A DNA stretch of 5,599 nt from Lachnospiraceae bacterium (lineage in GTDB: Bacteria; Bacillota_A; Clostridia; Lachnospirales; Lachnospiraceae): contig JAGCZE010000204.1 of the NCBI GenBank assembly GCA_017960415.1, positions 1 through 5,599 of the forward strand. Direction: 5' to 3'. Shown here in pieces: positions 1-5,599 of the stretch (position 1 is the first letter of the stretch; every line of letters begins with the position of its first letter). A program made the position numbers and the translations under genes. Below the pieces are notes generated by a model. It did no database searches, had not been told where the DNA came from, and was given only the letters and a program-made list of their open reading frames with translations.

Positions 1-8
1 ATCTTACT

Positions 9-833
9 TTACAATTTAATGTCTTTCTTTGATATGATCATCAAATGTTCGGTATGGGTCATATAATCCTCTTTTTCACAAAATCGCAGGGCATAATCGT
101 ACCATGCCGTTCTGATCTTTTTGGGGCTTTGGTTCAAAATATTCCTATATGGTGAAAGGATACTTTCCTGACCGAAAACAGTTTCCGTCTGCAGGCCGGG
201 TACAGCAGCCAAAAGCTGTTTGGCTTCGCGGACAGTAGTCATATATGCGTATGTGAATGCATCAAACGAACAACTTTCATCTTTGGCTGTTATATTATAT
301 AAGATCTGTTCTTCGGGCCATAATATAGTTTCTTCCAACTCGCGCAGTCCGTATATAACTCCGCCAAACATCAGGATAAAGCTGCTGAACAGGTATCCTT
401 CGGGTTTTAATACACGTTTTGCTTCGTTGACAGCCTTGAGCCTGCTTTCCTCTGTCATTAAATGATACAATGGTCCCATCAGAAATACAATATCAAATGA
501 TGAATCGGGAAAACGTGACAGATCTAATGCATTTCCCTGCATTGCCGTAATCTTCACCTTATATTGACTTGCTTTTTTCTTCGCGAAACGAACATTTTCA
601 TCGCTCAGATCCAATAAGGTAACATCATGTCCCTTCTTTGCATAATGGATCGAATAATGACCCGGGCCGCCGCCGATATCAAGAATTCTGTCACCGGATT
701 TAATATACCGATCCATCATATGAGTCGTAATATATTTTTCATGGGGATTTCTTACCTTTAGACGGTCCCATTCTTTTTTGGGATCAGAATTGTAATGTTC
801 ACGTATTTCCTCGGTTTTTTCCTGTTTTATCAT
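9..833 (-). CDS. Class I SAM-dependent methyltransferase, substrate unknown
   Basis: The 274-residue product is a predicted soluble cytoplasmic methyltransferase with a Rossmann fold. The SAM-binding motif I is at residues 50-61 (ILDIGGGPGHYS), followed by an acidic residue at the end of strand 2 (LLDLSDEN, Asp75), the NALDLS motif near 101-106, and FDIVFLMGPLYHL at 113-125 with the VLKPEGYL post-motif at 141-148. This arrangement fits the broad Methyltransf_11/25-like group. The C-terminal 100 residues should shape the acceptor pocket but give no clue to the substrate. No signal peptide or membrane segment is apparent. The ATG is preceded by a strong AAGGAGGGG at 842-850, 10 bases from its AGGAGG core, which fixes the start; the stop is TAA. 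The gene follows the terminator behind pepT, so it is probably transcribed on its own, but I see no clear promoter. The fold is near certain; the reaction partner is not known. Confidence 0.9.
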   Translation of the reverse strand: MIKQEKTEEIREHYNSDPKKEWDRLKVRNPHEKYITTHMMDRYIKSGDRILDIGGGPGHYSIHYAKKGHDVTLLDLSDENVRFAKKKASQYKVKITAMQGNALDLSRFPDSSFDIVFLMGPLYHLMTEESRLKAVNEAKRVLKPEGYLFSSFILMFGGVIYGLRELEETILWPEEQILYNITAKDESCSFDAFTYAYMTTVREAKQLLAAVPGLQTETVFGQESILSPYRNILNQSPKKIRTAWYDYALRFCEKEDYMTHTEHLMIISKKDIKL

Positions 834-841
834 GGTATCAT

Positions 842-850
842 CCCCTCCTT
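842..850 (-). promoter_or_regulatory. Shine-Dalgarno of the methyltransferase gene
   Basis: On the minus strand this reads AAGGAGGGG, and its AGGAGG core lies 10 bases before the ATG at 833. It supports that start codon and shows the gene has its own translation signal. Confidence 0.8.
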
Positions 851-883
851 TATAAAATCACCGAAACTCTTAAACATCCTTTG

Positions 884-926
884 ATATAAAATAACAGACC
901 CTATCAAGCTTTTGCCTGATAAGGTC
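884..926 (-). terminator. Rho-independent terminator after pepT, possibly bidirectional
   Basis: Arms at 897-909 and 914-926 form a 13-pair stem with a four-base loop; two of the pairs are G-U on the minus-strand transcript. On the minus strand the stem is followed by TGTTATTTTATAT, a T-rich tail suited to ending the desulfoferrodoxin-pepT transcript right after the pepT TAA. On the plus strand the same stem is followed by TTGTTTTTA, so the element could also stop transcription coming from the left. No convergent plus-strand gene is visible to need this. Confidence 0.85.
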
Positions 927-932
927 TTGTTT

Positions 933-2153
933 TTACGACTGCTTGAACCCATTAACGATATTCAAAATAACCTCTACCGCCTTATCCATGCGTTCCACGG
1001 TTATACACTCGAAATTCCCGTGGAAATTGAATCCTCCTGTCCCGAGGTTCGGGCAGGGGATACCGTCGTATGACAGTCTCGCGCCATCGGTACCGCCACG
1101 TACCGGAACTACCTCAGGGATCAGACCGGCTTGCCTGATAGCCTGATCGGCATTTTCTATCAGATGCATATGGGGTTTGATCTTTTCAAGCATGTTGTAA
1201 TACGAATCCTTCAATTCAAGCTTTACGGTTCCTGCGCCGTATTTCCGATTCAGTTCTTCCGCAATACGTTCCATGTTGGATTTTCTGGCAAGAAAACGTT
1301 CCATATCATGGTCGCGAATGATATAAGACATCCGTGCATCCGCTACATGGCCGCTCATTCCGGTCAGATGATAAAAGCCTTCATGTCCCTCCGTATGCTC
1401 GGGGCGTTCTTGTTCGGGCAGCATAGAGTGAAGCTCCGTCGCCACGTTCAGAGTATTGATCATAGTGTCTTTTGCGGATCCGGGATTAACGGAGAAGCCG
1501 GTTATAGTAATATCTGACGAGGCCGCATTAAAATTCGCGTATTCAAGACAGTTCACATCACCGCCGTCCACGGTATAAGCGAACTTTGCGCCAAAATGTT
1601 CCAGATCAAAACAATCTGTGCCCTCGCCTATTTCCTCATCGGGGGTAAATGCCACCCATAGTTCACCGTGAGGCCTTTTTTCGGAAATAATGGTTTCGAA
1701 CGCAGTCATTATCTCTGCTATGCCTGCTTTGTCGTCTGCACCGAGAAGAGTCGTACCGTCACTGGTAATAAGTGTTTCGCCTTCCATTTTTCCGAGAAAA
1801 GGGAAATCTTTCGGGCTCATGACCGCACCGGTGGCAGGATACAGAATATCCCCTCCGTCATATCCGGCGTGAAAAACCGGTTTTACGGACTTTCCCGATG
1901 CGTCAGGAGACGTGTCCATATGGGCGATAAAGCCCAATGGCGCTATTTGTTCATGTCCCGGCGTTGCCGGCAACATACCGTATACGTATGCGTGTTCATC
2001 CATCCTGACGTTCTGTACGCCGAGCTCTGTCAGTTCATCCATTAATAATCGTGCCAGATCAAATTCACCGCTAAAACTGGGATGTGTTCCCGAGTTCTCG
2101 TCGGATGTTGTATGTATTTGGATATAGTTAATAAATCTTTCGGAAGCTCTCAT
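933..2153 (-). CDS. pepT: Peptidase T (tripeptide aminopeptidase, M20 family)
   Basis: This is a cytoplasmic di-zinc aminopeptidase that releases the N-terminal residue from tripeptides, a late step of peptide use. Counted from the ATG at 2153 the protein has 406 residues (E. coli PepT 408), and the family positions fall in register: zinc ligand His78 and catalytic Asp80 (AHMDTSPD), bridging Asp140 (LGADDKAG), Glu173-Glu174 (TPDEEIGEGT), Asp196 (YTVDGG), Arg280 (YIIRDHD) and His378 (FNFHG; 379 in enterics). A GTG at 2162 would add three residues and start exactly after the upstream TGA. The family N-terminus and this numbering favour the ATG, but neither start has a strong Shine-Dalgarno and coupling to the upstream gene is likely. 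Oddity: residue 223, normally His in the VHPG motif of the lid domain, is Asn here (SVNPGSAK). The stop is TAA, just before a terminator hairpin. Confidence 0.95.
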   Translation of the reverse strand: MRASERFINYIQIHTTSDENSGTHPSFSGEFDLARLLMDELTELGVQNVRMDEHAYVYGMLPATPGHEQIAPLGFIAHMDTSPDASGKSVKPVFHAGYDGGDILYPATGAVMSPKDFPFLGKMEGETLITSDGTTLLGADDKAGIAEIMTAFETIISEKRPHGELWVAFTPDEEIGEGTDCFDLEHFGAKFAYTVDGGDVNCLEYANFNAASSDITITGFSVNPGSAKDTMINTLNVATELHSMLPEQERPEHTEGHEGFYHLTGMSGHVADARMSYIIRDHDMERFLARKSNMERIAEELNRKYGAGTVKLELKDSYYNMLEKIKPHMHLIENADQAIRQAGLIPEVVPVRGGTDGARLSYDGIPCPNLGTGGFNFHGNFECITVERMDKAVEVILNIVNGFKQS

Positions 2154-2172
2154 AATTTTCACTCAGGCTTTC
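2154..2172 (-). promoter_or_regulatory. Weak pepT translation start region, coupled to the upstream gene
   Basis: The minus strand reads GGAAAGCC, then TGA (stop of the desulfoferrodoxin gene), then GTG AAA ATT before the ATG at 2153. GGAAAG lies 5 bases before the GTG and 14 before the ATG; a GAG lies 8 before the ATG. None is a strong Shine-Dalgarno, in contrast to every other gene here. Translation of pepT therefore probably depends on ribosomes finishing the upstream gene. Confidence 0.5.
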
Positions 2173-2537
2173 CACAGACTGTGCAGATTGCAGTACGCAT
2201 AAACCGCCTCAACGTTCTCACCCTCGCACAGAGCGAAGCAAGCCTTCGGAGCATCACCGGGCTTTAATACCTTACGCTGGTTGCCGGCGTTTGTCTGCAG
2301 CGAGATCCACTCGATAAAATGGTCTTCACCCATGGGATGCTCAACAGCCCCGACTGTCACATAAACCTTGTTGTCCTTTACTTCAAAAACCGGAACATGC
2401 TTCTCCAAAGACGCATCAACGGTTCCCGGAACGATCTCCTTCATCTTCTGGCCGCAGCACATAACCGGCACCCCACTGGCCTTAACTACAGCAATAATGT
2501 TCCCACAATGCTCACAAATATAAAACTTCTGTTCCAT
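2163..2537 (-). CDS. dfx: Desulfoferrodoxin (2Fe superoxide reductase)
   Basis: The enzyme reduces superoxide to hydrogen peroxide without making oxygen, using electrons usually passed from rubredoxin; it is a cytoplasmic oxygen-defence protein of anaerobes. The 124 residues show both iron sites. The N-terminal desulforedoxin domain has Cys8, Cys11, Cys27 and Cys28 (CEHCGN and CCGQKM). The neelaredoxin-like catalytic domain has His47 in EKHVP with the neighbouring Glu45 and Lys46, His67 and His73 (VEHPMGEDHFIEWI), and Cys116 and His119 (YCNLH). No ligand is missing and the length is typical. Cys100 and Cys104 are additional and of unclear role. The ATG has AAGGAGG nine bases upstream; the stop is TGA. 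The gene has its own promoter behind the ribosomal operon terminator and is followed directly by pepT. The gene is also called rbo or sor in other species. Confidence 0.96.
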   Translation of the reverse strand: MEQKFYICEHCGNIIAVVKASGVPVMCCGQKMKEIVPGTVDASLEKHVPVFEVKDNKVYVTVGAVEHPMGEDHFIEWISLQTNAGNQRKVLKPGDAPKACFALCEGENVEAVYAYCNLHSLWKA

Positions 2538-2546
2538 AACCCAATA

Positions 2547-2553
2547 CCTCCTT
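2547..2553 (-). promoter_or_regulatory. Shine-Dalgarno of the desulfoferrodoxin gene
   Basis: AAGGAGG on the minus strand, nine bases before the ATG at 2537. It lies just after the distal arm of a weak 5-pair inverted repeat (2554-2572). Confidence 0.8.
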
Positions 2554-2572
2554 CTTAGTCTGCTCGCCTAAG
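2554..2572 (-). repeat. Small inverted repeat in the desulfoferrodoxin leader
   Basis: On the minus strand CTTAG and CTAAG are separated by nine bases, and the second arm abuts the Shine-Dalgarno. A 5-pair stem with a 9-base loop is weak, so a regulatory role is only a possibility. Confidence 0.25.
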
Positions 2573-2578
2573 GCTACG

Positions 2579-2596
2579 CATAAAATATTACTTATG
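2579..2596. promoter_or_regulatory. AT-rich dyad near the transcription start, possible operator
   Basis: The 18-base sequence has matching 5-base arms (CATAA and TTATG) around an 8-base centre. It lies about 5-22 bases downstream of the predicted start point of the desulfoferrodoxin transcript, a usual place for a repressor site. Superoxide reductase genes of clostridia are often under peroxide or redox control, but this site does not match the PerR box well. The assignment is tentative. Confidence 0.25.
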
Positions 2597-2607
2597 GTGA
2601 CATCGTT

Positions 2608-2636
2608 ATACTATCATATTTTGGCGTTTTTTACAA
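2608..2636 (-). promoter_or_regulatory. Sigma-A-like promoter for desulfoferrodoxin-pepT
   Basis: On the minus strand TTGTAA (-35, 2631-2636) and TAGTAT (-10, 2608-2613) are 17 bases apart, with an extended -10 TG one base upstream of the hexamer. The start point would be near 2601, giving a leader of about 63 bases. The promoter lies between the rplQ terminator and the gene, as expected for an independent unit. An overlapping TATGAT is a better -10 match but sits too close to the -35. Confidence 0.65.
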
Positions 2637-2645
2637 TTATCTGTT

Positions 2646-2680
2646 AATTGAAAAAGCGCCGCGACGAAAAGTCGCGGCGC
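2646..2680 (-). terminator. Rho-independent terminator of the ribosomal protein operon
   Basis: A perfect 10-pair GC-rich stem (arms 2656-2665 and 2671-2680, GCGCCGCGAC) encloses a 5-base loop and is followed on the minus strand by TTTTTCAATT. It begins 27 bases after the full-length rplQ TAA at 2708. The placement supports 2708, not the internal TAG at 2813, as the original gene end. Confidence 0.95.
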
Positions 2681-2707
2681 AGATCGCACAAAGCGAAAAA
2701 TTTGCAA

Positions 2708-3244
2708 TTAAACCAGCTCGATGATAACTTCCATAGCTGCATCGCCCTTACGGGGACCGATCTTGATGATGCGGGTGTATCCACCGTTACGGTTAGCGTA
2801 CTTGGGAGCAATCTAATCAAAGAGCTTGTCAGCAAGGTTGATGTTCTTGGTAGCCTTCTTCTTGCCAGCAGCTTCAGTAGGAACCTCTGTAACATCATAA
2901 AGGAAAGCGTTCATCTTACGACGAGCATGCAGTCTTGAAGGAGCATCCTTCTTGATCTGCTTCTCAACTTCGTCAAATACGGCTACTTTCTTGCCGTCAA
3001 CAACTTCCTTAACTCTCTTGCCGTCCTTATCCTTACGGGCTACCTTTGACTTCACGGTAACTGTCTCAAAATTATCCTTTTCCTTAACAGCCATGGCAAT
3101 GTAACCTTCAGCTATTCTGCGGATCTCTTTAGCACTGGTCTCAGTGGTCGTGATCTTGCCGTGATAGAGCAGATTCGAAACCTGATTTCTCAAAAGGGCT
3201 TTTCTCTGACTCGCGGTTTTTCCGAGCTTTCTATAGCCAGCCAT
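2708..3244 (-). CDS. rplQ: 50S ribosomal protein L17, interrupted by an in-frame TAG
   Basis: L17 is an essential large-subunit protein bound to 23S rRNA near the tunnel exit. The ATG at 3244 follows AGGAGG by eight bases, and the N-terminus ([10 protein letters not shown]) and the RLHARR motif near 104-109 are typical. The frame runs 143 codons to a TAG at 2813-2815. It then continues without a break through 34 codons to TAA at 2708, encoding the conserved L17 C-terminus ([30 protein letters not shown]). Relatives have Glu where the TAG stands (KLFDE), so the full product would be 178 residues. Compared with the 127 residues of E. coli, residues about 64-138 hold a charged, lysine-rich insertion that I recall from Lachnospiraceae L17. 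As read, the product would lose the conserved end, which an essential gene should not tolerate. The gene is last in the operon, 17 bases after rpoA. Confidence 0.93.
2813..2815 (-). other. In-frame TAG inside rplQ (codon 144)
   Basis: The minus strand reads TTT GAT TAG ATT GCT CCC. Both flanks are conserved L17 sequence in the same frame. The expected codon is GAG (Glu), one G-to-T change away. No other gene in the window contains or ends with TAG in its main frame. Confidence 0.95.
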
Positions 3245-3261
3245 TTTTATTTCCTCCTATA

Positions 3262-4215
3262 TCATTCTTCGTTATTGTTAAAGCTTAAACCGAAATCCTT
3301 AAGTCTGCTCTGAATCTCATCAAGCGACTTCTTTCCAAGATTGCGGATGTTATTCATTGATTCAAATGATCTGTTGGTCAGCTCCTGAACCGTATTGATA
3401 CCTGCACGCTTCAGGCAGTTGAACGAACGTACCGAAAGCTCAAGCTCGTCAATGCTCATCTCAAGCACCTTCGAGGCAGGATTCTCGGGCTTCGAAACCA
3501 TAACGGTTGCTGCTGCCGCATTTTCGGACAGATCAATGAATATATTCAAATGCTCGCTGAGAACCTTGGCCGCAAGGCTGACTGCCTCATCGGGTCCGAG
3601 TGTTCCGTTGGTCCATACGTCAAGCGTAAGCTTGTCAAAGTCCGTAACATGGCCTACACGGGTATTCTCAACTGTCATATTGACACGCTCTACGGGCGTA
3701 TATATTGAATCAACTGCGATCACACCTATCGGAAGATCATCGGTCTTGTTCTTGTCGGAACTGATATAACCTCTTCCGTTGGTAATGGTCATTTCGATCT
3801 CAAGTCTGGAATTGGCTCCGCCGCTTAATGTTGCGATAACGAGATCGGGATTGAGAATCTCAACGTCCGAATCAACACGGATATCGCCTGCGGTTACAAC
3901 GCCTTCGCCCTCAAAATCGATATAAGCAGTCTTGGGTTCATTGCTGTTGTTCTTGATAGCCAGACTCTTGATGTTCATGATGATCTCGGTCACGTCCTCT
4001 TTAACTCCGGGAATGCCGCAGAATTCATGTACCACACCGGCGATCTTTACGCTGCTGACAGCTGAGCCGGGAAGTGATGAAAGCATTATCCTTCTGAGTG
4101 CGTTGCCGAGTGTGGTTCCATAACCTCTCTCTAGGGGTTCAACAACAAAACGGCCATACTTTTTATCATCTGAAATCTCTGTAATTTCGATGGATGGTTT
4201 TTCAAAATCAAACAC
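3262..4215 (-). CDS. rpoA: DNA-directed RNA polymerase subunit alpha
   Basis: Alpha forms the dimer on which beta and beta' assemble and contacts promoter UP elements and activators. The 317 residues match the Firmicute size (about 314). The N-terminal assembly domain includes the highly conserved [16 protein letters not shown] block (27-42) and MLSSLPG (44-50). The C-terminal domain begins near residue 250 after a short linker. It holds Arg263 in [11 protein letters not shown], equivalent to DNA-contacting Arg265 of E. coli, and the NLGKKS loop at 292-297. The start codon is GTG: AAGGAGGG at 4225-4232 lies nine bases upstream and MFDFEKP is the usual family N-terminus. The gene ends with TGA, which shows that TGA terminates translation in this organism. 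Neighbours are rpsD upstream (36 bases) and rplQ downstream (17 bases). No residue looks out of place. Confidence 0.98.
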   Translation of the reverse strand: MFDFEKPSIEITEISDDKKYGRFVVEPLERGYGTTLGNALRRIMLSSLPGSAVSSVKIAGVVHEFCGIPGVKEDVTEIIMNIKSLAIKNNSNEPKTAYIDFEGEGVVTAGDIRVDSDVEILNPDLVIATLSGGANSRLEIEMTITNGRGYISSDKNKTDDLPIGVIAVDSIYTPVERVNMTVENTRVGHVTDFDKLTLDVWTNGTLGPDEAVSLAAKVLSEHLNIFIDLSENAAAATVMVSKPENPASKVLEMSIDELELSVRSFNCLKRAGINTVQELTNRSFESMNNIRNLGKKSLDEIQSRLKDFGLSFNNNEE

Positions 4216-4224
4216 TTATAAGAA

Positions 4225-4232
4225 CCCTCCTT
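4225..4232 (-). promoter_or_regulatory. Shine-Dalgarno fixing the rpoA GTG start
   Basis: AAGGAGGG on the minus strand, nine bases before the GTG at 4215. No ATG lies at a suitable distance, so the GTG is the start. Confidence 0.85.
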
Positions 4233-4251
4233 TATTATGATGCTCCAATTA

Positions 4252-4848
4252 TTATTTGGAGTACAACTCGACGATAAGCATCTCATTTACCGGAACATCG
4301 ATCTGCTCTCTGGTAGGAAGAGCTACAATCTTGCCGCTTAAATTGTCATGATCAGCCTCAAGCCATGCGGGAACGCTTCTTCCGCCGGTAACCTCAAGGA
4401 TGTCCTTATATCTCTGAGCTGACTTAACCTTTTCTTTGATCTCGATAGTATCGCCAACCTTAACTTCGTATGAAGGAATATTAACGATCTTGCCATTAAC
4501 AAGTACATGTCTGTGGTCTACGATCTGTCTTGCTTCGGTTCTGGTTCTTCCGTATCCGAGACGGAAAAGAACATTGTCAAGACGAAGCTCAAGAAGTGTC
4601 ATCAGGTTCTCGCCTGCTGTACCGTTCTTCATTCTTTCTGCCTTTGCGAAAAGGTTTCTGAACGGCTTCTCAAGTACTCCGTAAATAAACTTTGCCTTCT
4701 GCTTTTCTTTTAACTGTAATCCGTATTCGCTGACTTTCTTACCCTGGCGGGCTACGCTTCTGGTCGACTTCTTGTCGATACCGAGAAACATGGGCTCAAT
4801 GCCTAATGATCTGCACTTCTTTAATACGGGTCCTCTATCTCTAGCCAT
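4252..4848 (-). CDS. rpsD: 30S ribosomal protein S4
   Basis: S4 is a primary 16S rRNA binding protein that nucleates small-subunit assembly and helps form the mRNA entry site; in several bacteria it also represses its own operon. The 198 residues have the typical N-terminus (MARDRGPVLKKCRSLG), the conserved EKQKAKFIYGVLEKPFRN block (48-65), an S4 RNA-binding domain at about 88-150 (LRLDNVLFRLG, TRTEARQIVDHRHVLVNG) and the C-terminus PVNEMLIVELYSK. Only one N-terminal Cys is present, so this is the form without the zinc-binding cysteine cluster. The ATG has AGGAGG 11 bases upstream, placed within the 18-base gap after rpsK. The gene ends with tandem TAA TAA. Its place between rpsK and rpoA is the clostridial order; in Bacillus rpsD is elsewhere. 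Confidence 0.98.
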   Translation of the reverse strand: MARDRGPVLKKCRSLGIEPMFLGIDKKSTRSVARQGKKVSEYGLQLKEKQKAKFIYGVLEKPFRNLFAKAERMKNGTAGENLMTLLELRLDNVLFRLGYGRTRTEARQIVDHRHVLVNGKIVNIPSYEVKVGDTIEIKEKVKSAQRYKDILEVTGGRSVPAWLEADHDNLSGKIVALPTREQIDVPVNEMLIVELYSK

Positions 4849-4866
4849 ATTCTGTTCTACCTCCTA

Positions 4867-5262
4867 TCAGACTCTTCTACGCTTGGGCGGACGGCATCCG
4901 TTATGAGGAACGGGTGTTACGTCTCTGATGCTCGTTACATTGATTCCGCAAGCCTGTAATGCACGGATTGCTGCTTCACGGCCTGATCCGGGTCCCTTTA
5001 CAAATACGTCAACAGACTTAAGTCCGTGAACAACTGCTGCCTTTGCTGCAGTCTCTGCTGCCATCTGTGCAGCATAGGGAGTAGACTTCTTTGAACCTCT
5101 GAATCCGAGTCCGCCTGCGCTTGCCCATGAAATAGCATTTCCTTCGGCGTCGGTCAGAGTAACGATTGTATTATTGAAAGATGCTTGAATTTGTGCCTGG
5201 CCACGGTCAATATTCTTCTTGACACGCTTTTTGGTCAATTTTTTGGTTGTCATTACTGCCAT
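4867..5262 (-). CDS. rpsK: 30S ribosomal protein S11
   Basis: S11 sits on the platform of the small subunit and contacts 16S rRNA near the E site. The 131 residues show the family core: [60 protein letters not shown] and the invariant C-terminal [18 protein letters not shown] region. The first ATG (5262) lies 12 bases from AGGAGG at 5275-5280; the next ATG (codon 4) would be 21 bases away, so the first is preferred. Residue 24 is Gln (CAA) where many relatives have His (AHI). The gene ends with TGA followed at once by TAG, and the rpsD Shine-Dalgarno begins one base after the TGA. It lies 20 bases after rpsM. Confidence 0.98.
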   Translation of the reverse strand: MAVMTTKKLTKKRVKKNIDRGQAQIQASFNNTIVTLTDAEGNAISWASAGGLGFRGSKKSTPYAAQMAAETAAKAAVVHGLKSVDVFVKGPGSGREAAIRALQACGINVTSIRDVTPVPHNGCRPPKRRRV

Positions 5263-5282
5263 GTCTTAAACTAACCTCCTAT

Positions 5283-5599
<317 letters not shown>

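Noticed and set aside
834..896. A promoter for the methyltransferase gene
   Set aside because: TTGATA in the terminator stem is only 13 bases from TATATC, and TATAAA lies too close to the Shine-Dalgarno with no good -35. Neither pair is convincing, so none was called.
943..2267. Several plus-strand open frames within pepT and the desulfoferrodoxin gene
   Set aside because: They lie opposite well-supported coding sequence, lack ribosome binding sites, and their translations look like antisense shadows.
2644..2938. Open frames on both strands overlapping the 3' end of rplQ (2644-2898 minus and 2648-2938 plus)
   Set aside because: Both cross the perfect terminator hairpin and the conserved L17 coding sequence. 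Their translations resemble no family, and neither has a Shine-Dalgarno.

Overview
The window looks like chromosomal DNA of a strictly anaerobic, low-to-moderate GC Firmicute, most likely a Clostridia member close to Lachnospiraceae. Three things point there: the gene order rpsM-rpsK-rpsD-rpoA-rplQ (rpsD lies between rpsK and rpoA, unlike Bacillus), a long L17 with an internal insertion, and a desulfoferrodoxin-type superoxide reductase. This placement is inferred from gene content and remembered family sequences, not from a search.

All genes lie on the minus strand, so transcription runs from high to low coordinates. Right part (5599 to about 2646): the distal part of the large ribosomal protein operon, encoding S13 (5' end outside the window), S11, S4, the RNA polymerase alpha subunit and L17. 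The genes are packed 17-36 bases apart, each with a strong Shine-Dalgarno, and a GC-rich rho-independent terminator closes the operon. Middle part (2636 to about 884): a likely two-gene transcription unit with its own sigma-A-like promoter, encoding desulfoferrodoxin and peptidase T. The two genes are adjacent or nearly so, and a hairpin with T-tracts on both sides ends the unit. Left part (833 to 9): a single class I SAM-dependent methyltransferase gene of unknown substrate.

The most notable feature is that two ribosomal protein genes carry in-frame stop codons inside conserved sequence. rplQ has TAG at codon 144, followed in frame by 34 codons of typical L17 C-terminus. rpsM has TGA between EIG and YRGIRHRKG, where relatives usually have Cys, followed by 36 codons of normal S13 C-terminus. 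TGA is the normal terminator of rpoA, rpsK and the desulfoferrodoxin gene here, so wholesale TGA reassignment is excluded. Both stops are explained by one base change of the C:G to A:T type from the expected codon. Peptidase T shows a similar possible change at its conserved His223 (now Asn). Base errors or oxidative damage in the assembly are the simplest reading; genuine mutation with readthrough or suppression is the more interesting one. I see no mobile element, CRISPR array, tRNA or rRNA, and no convincing plus-strand gene.
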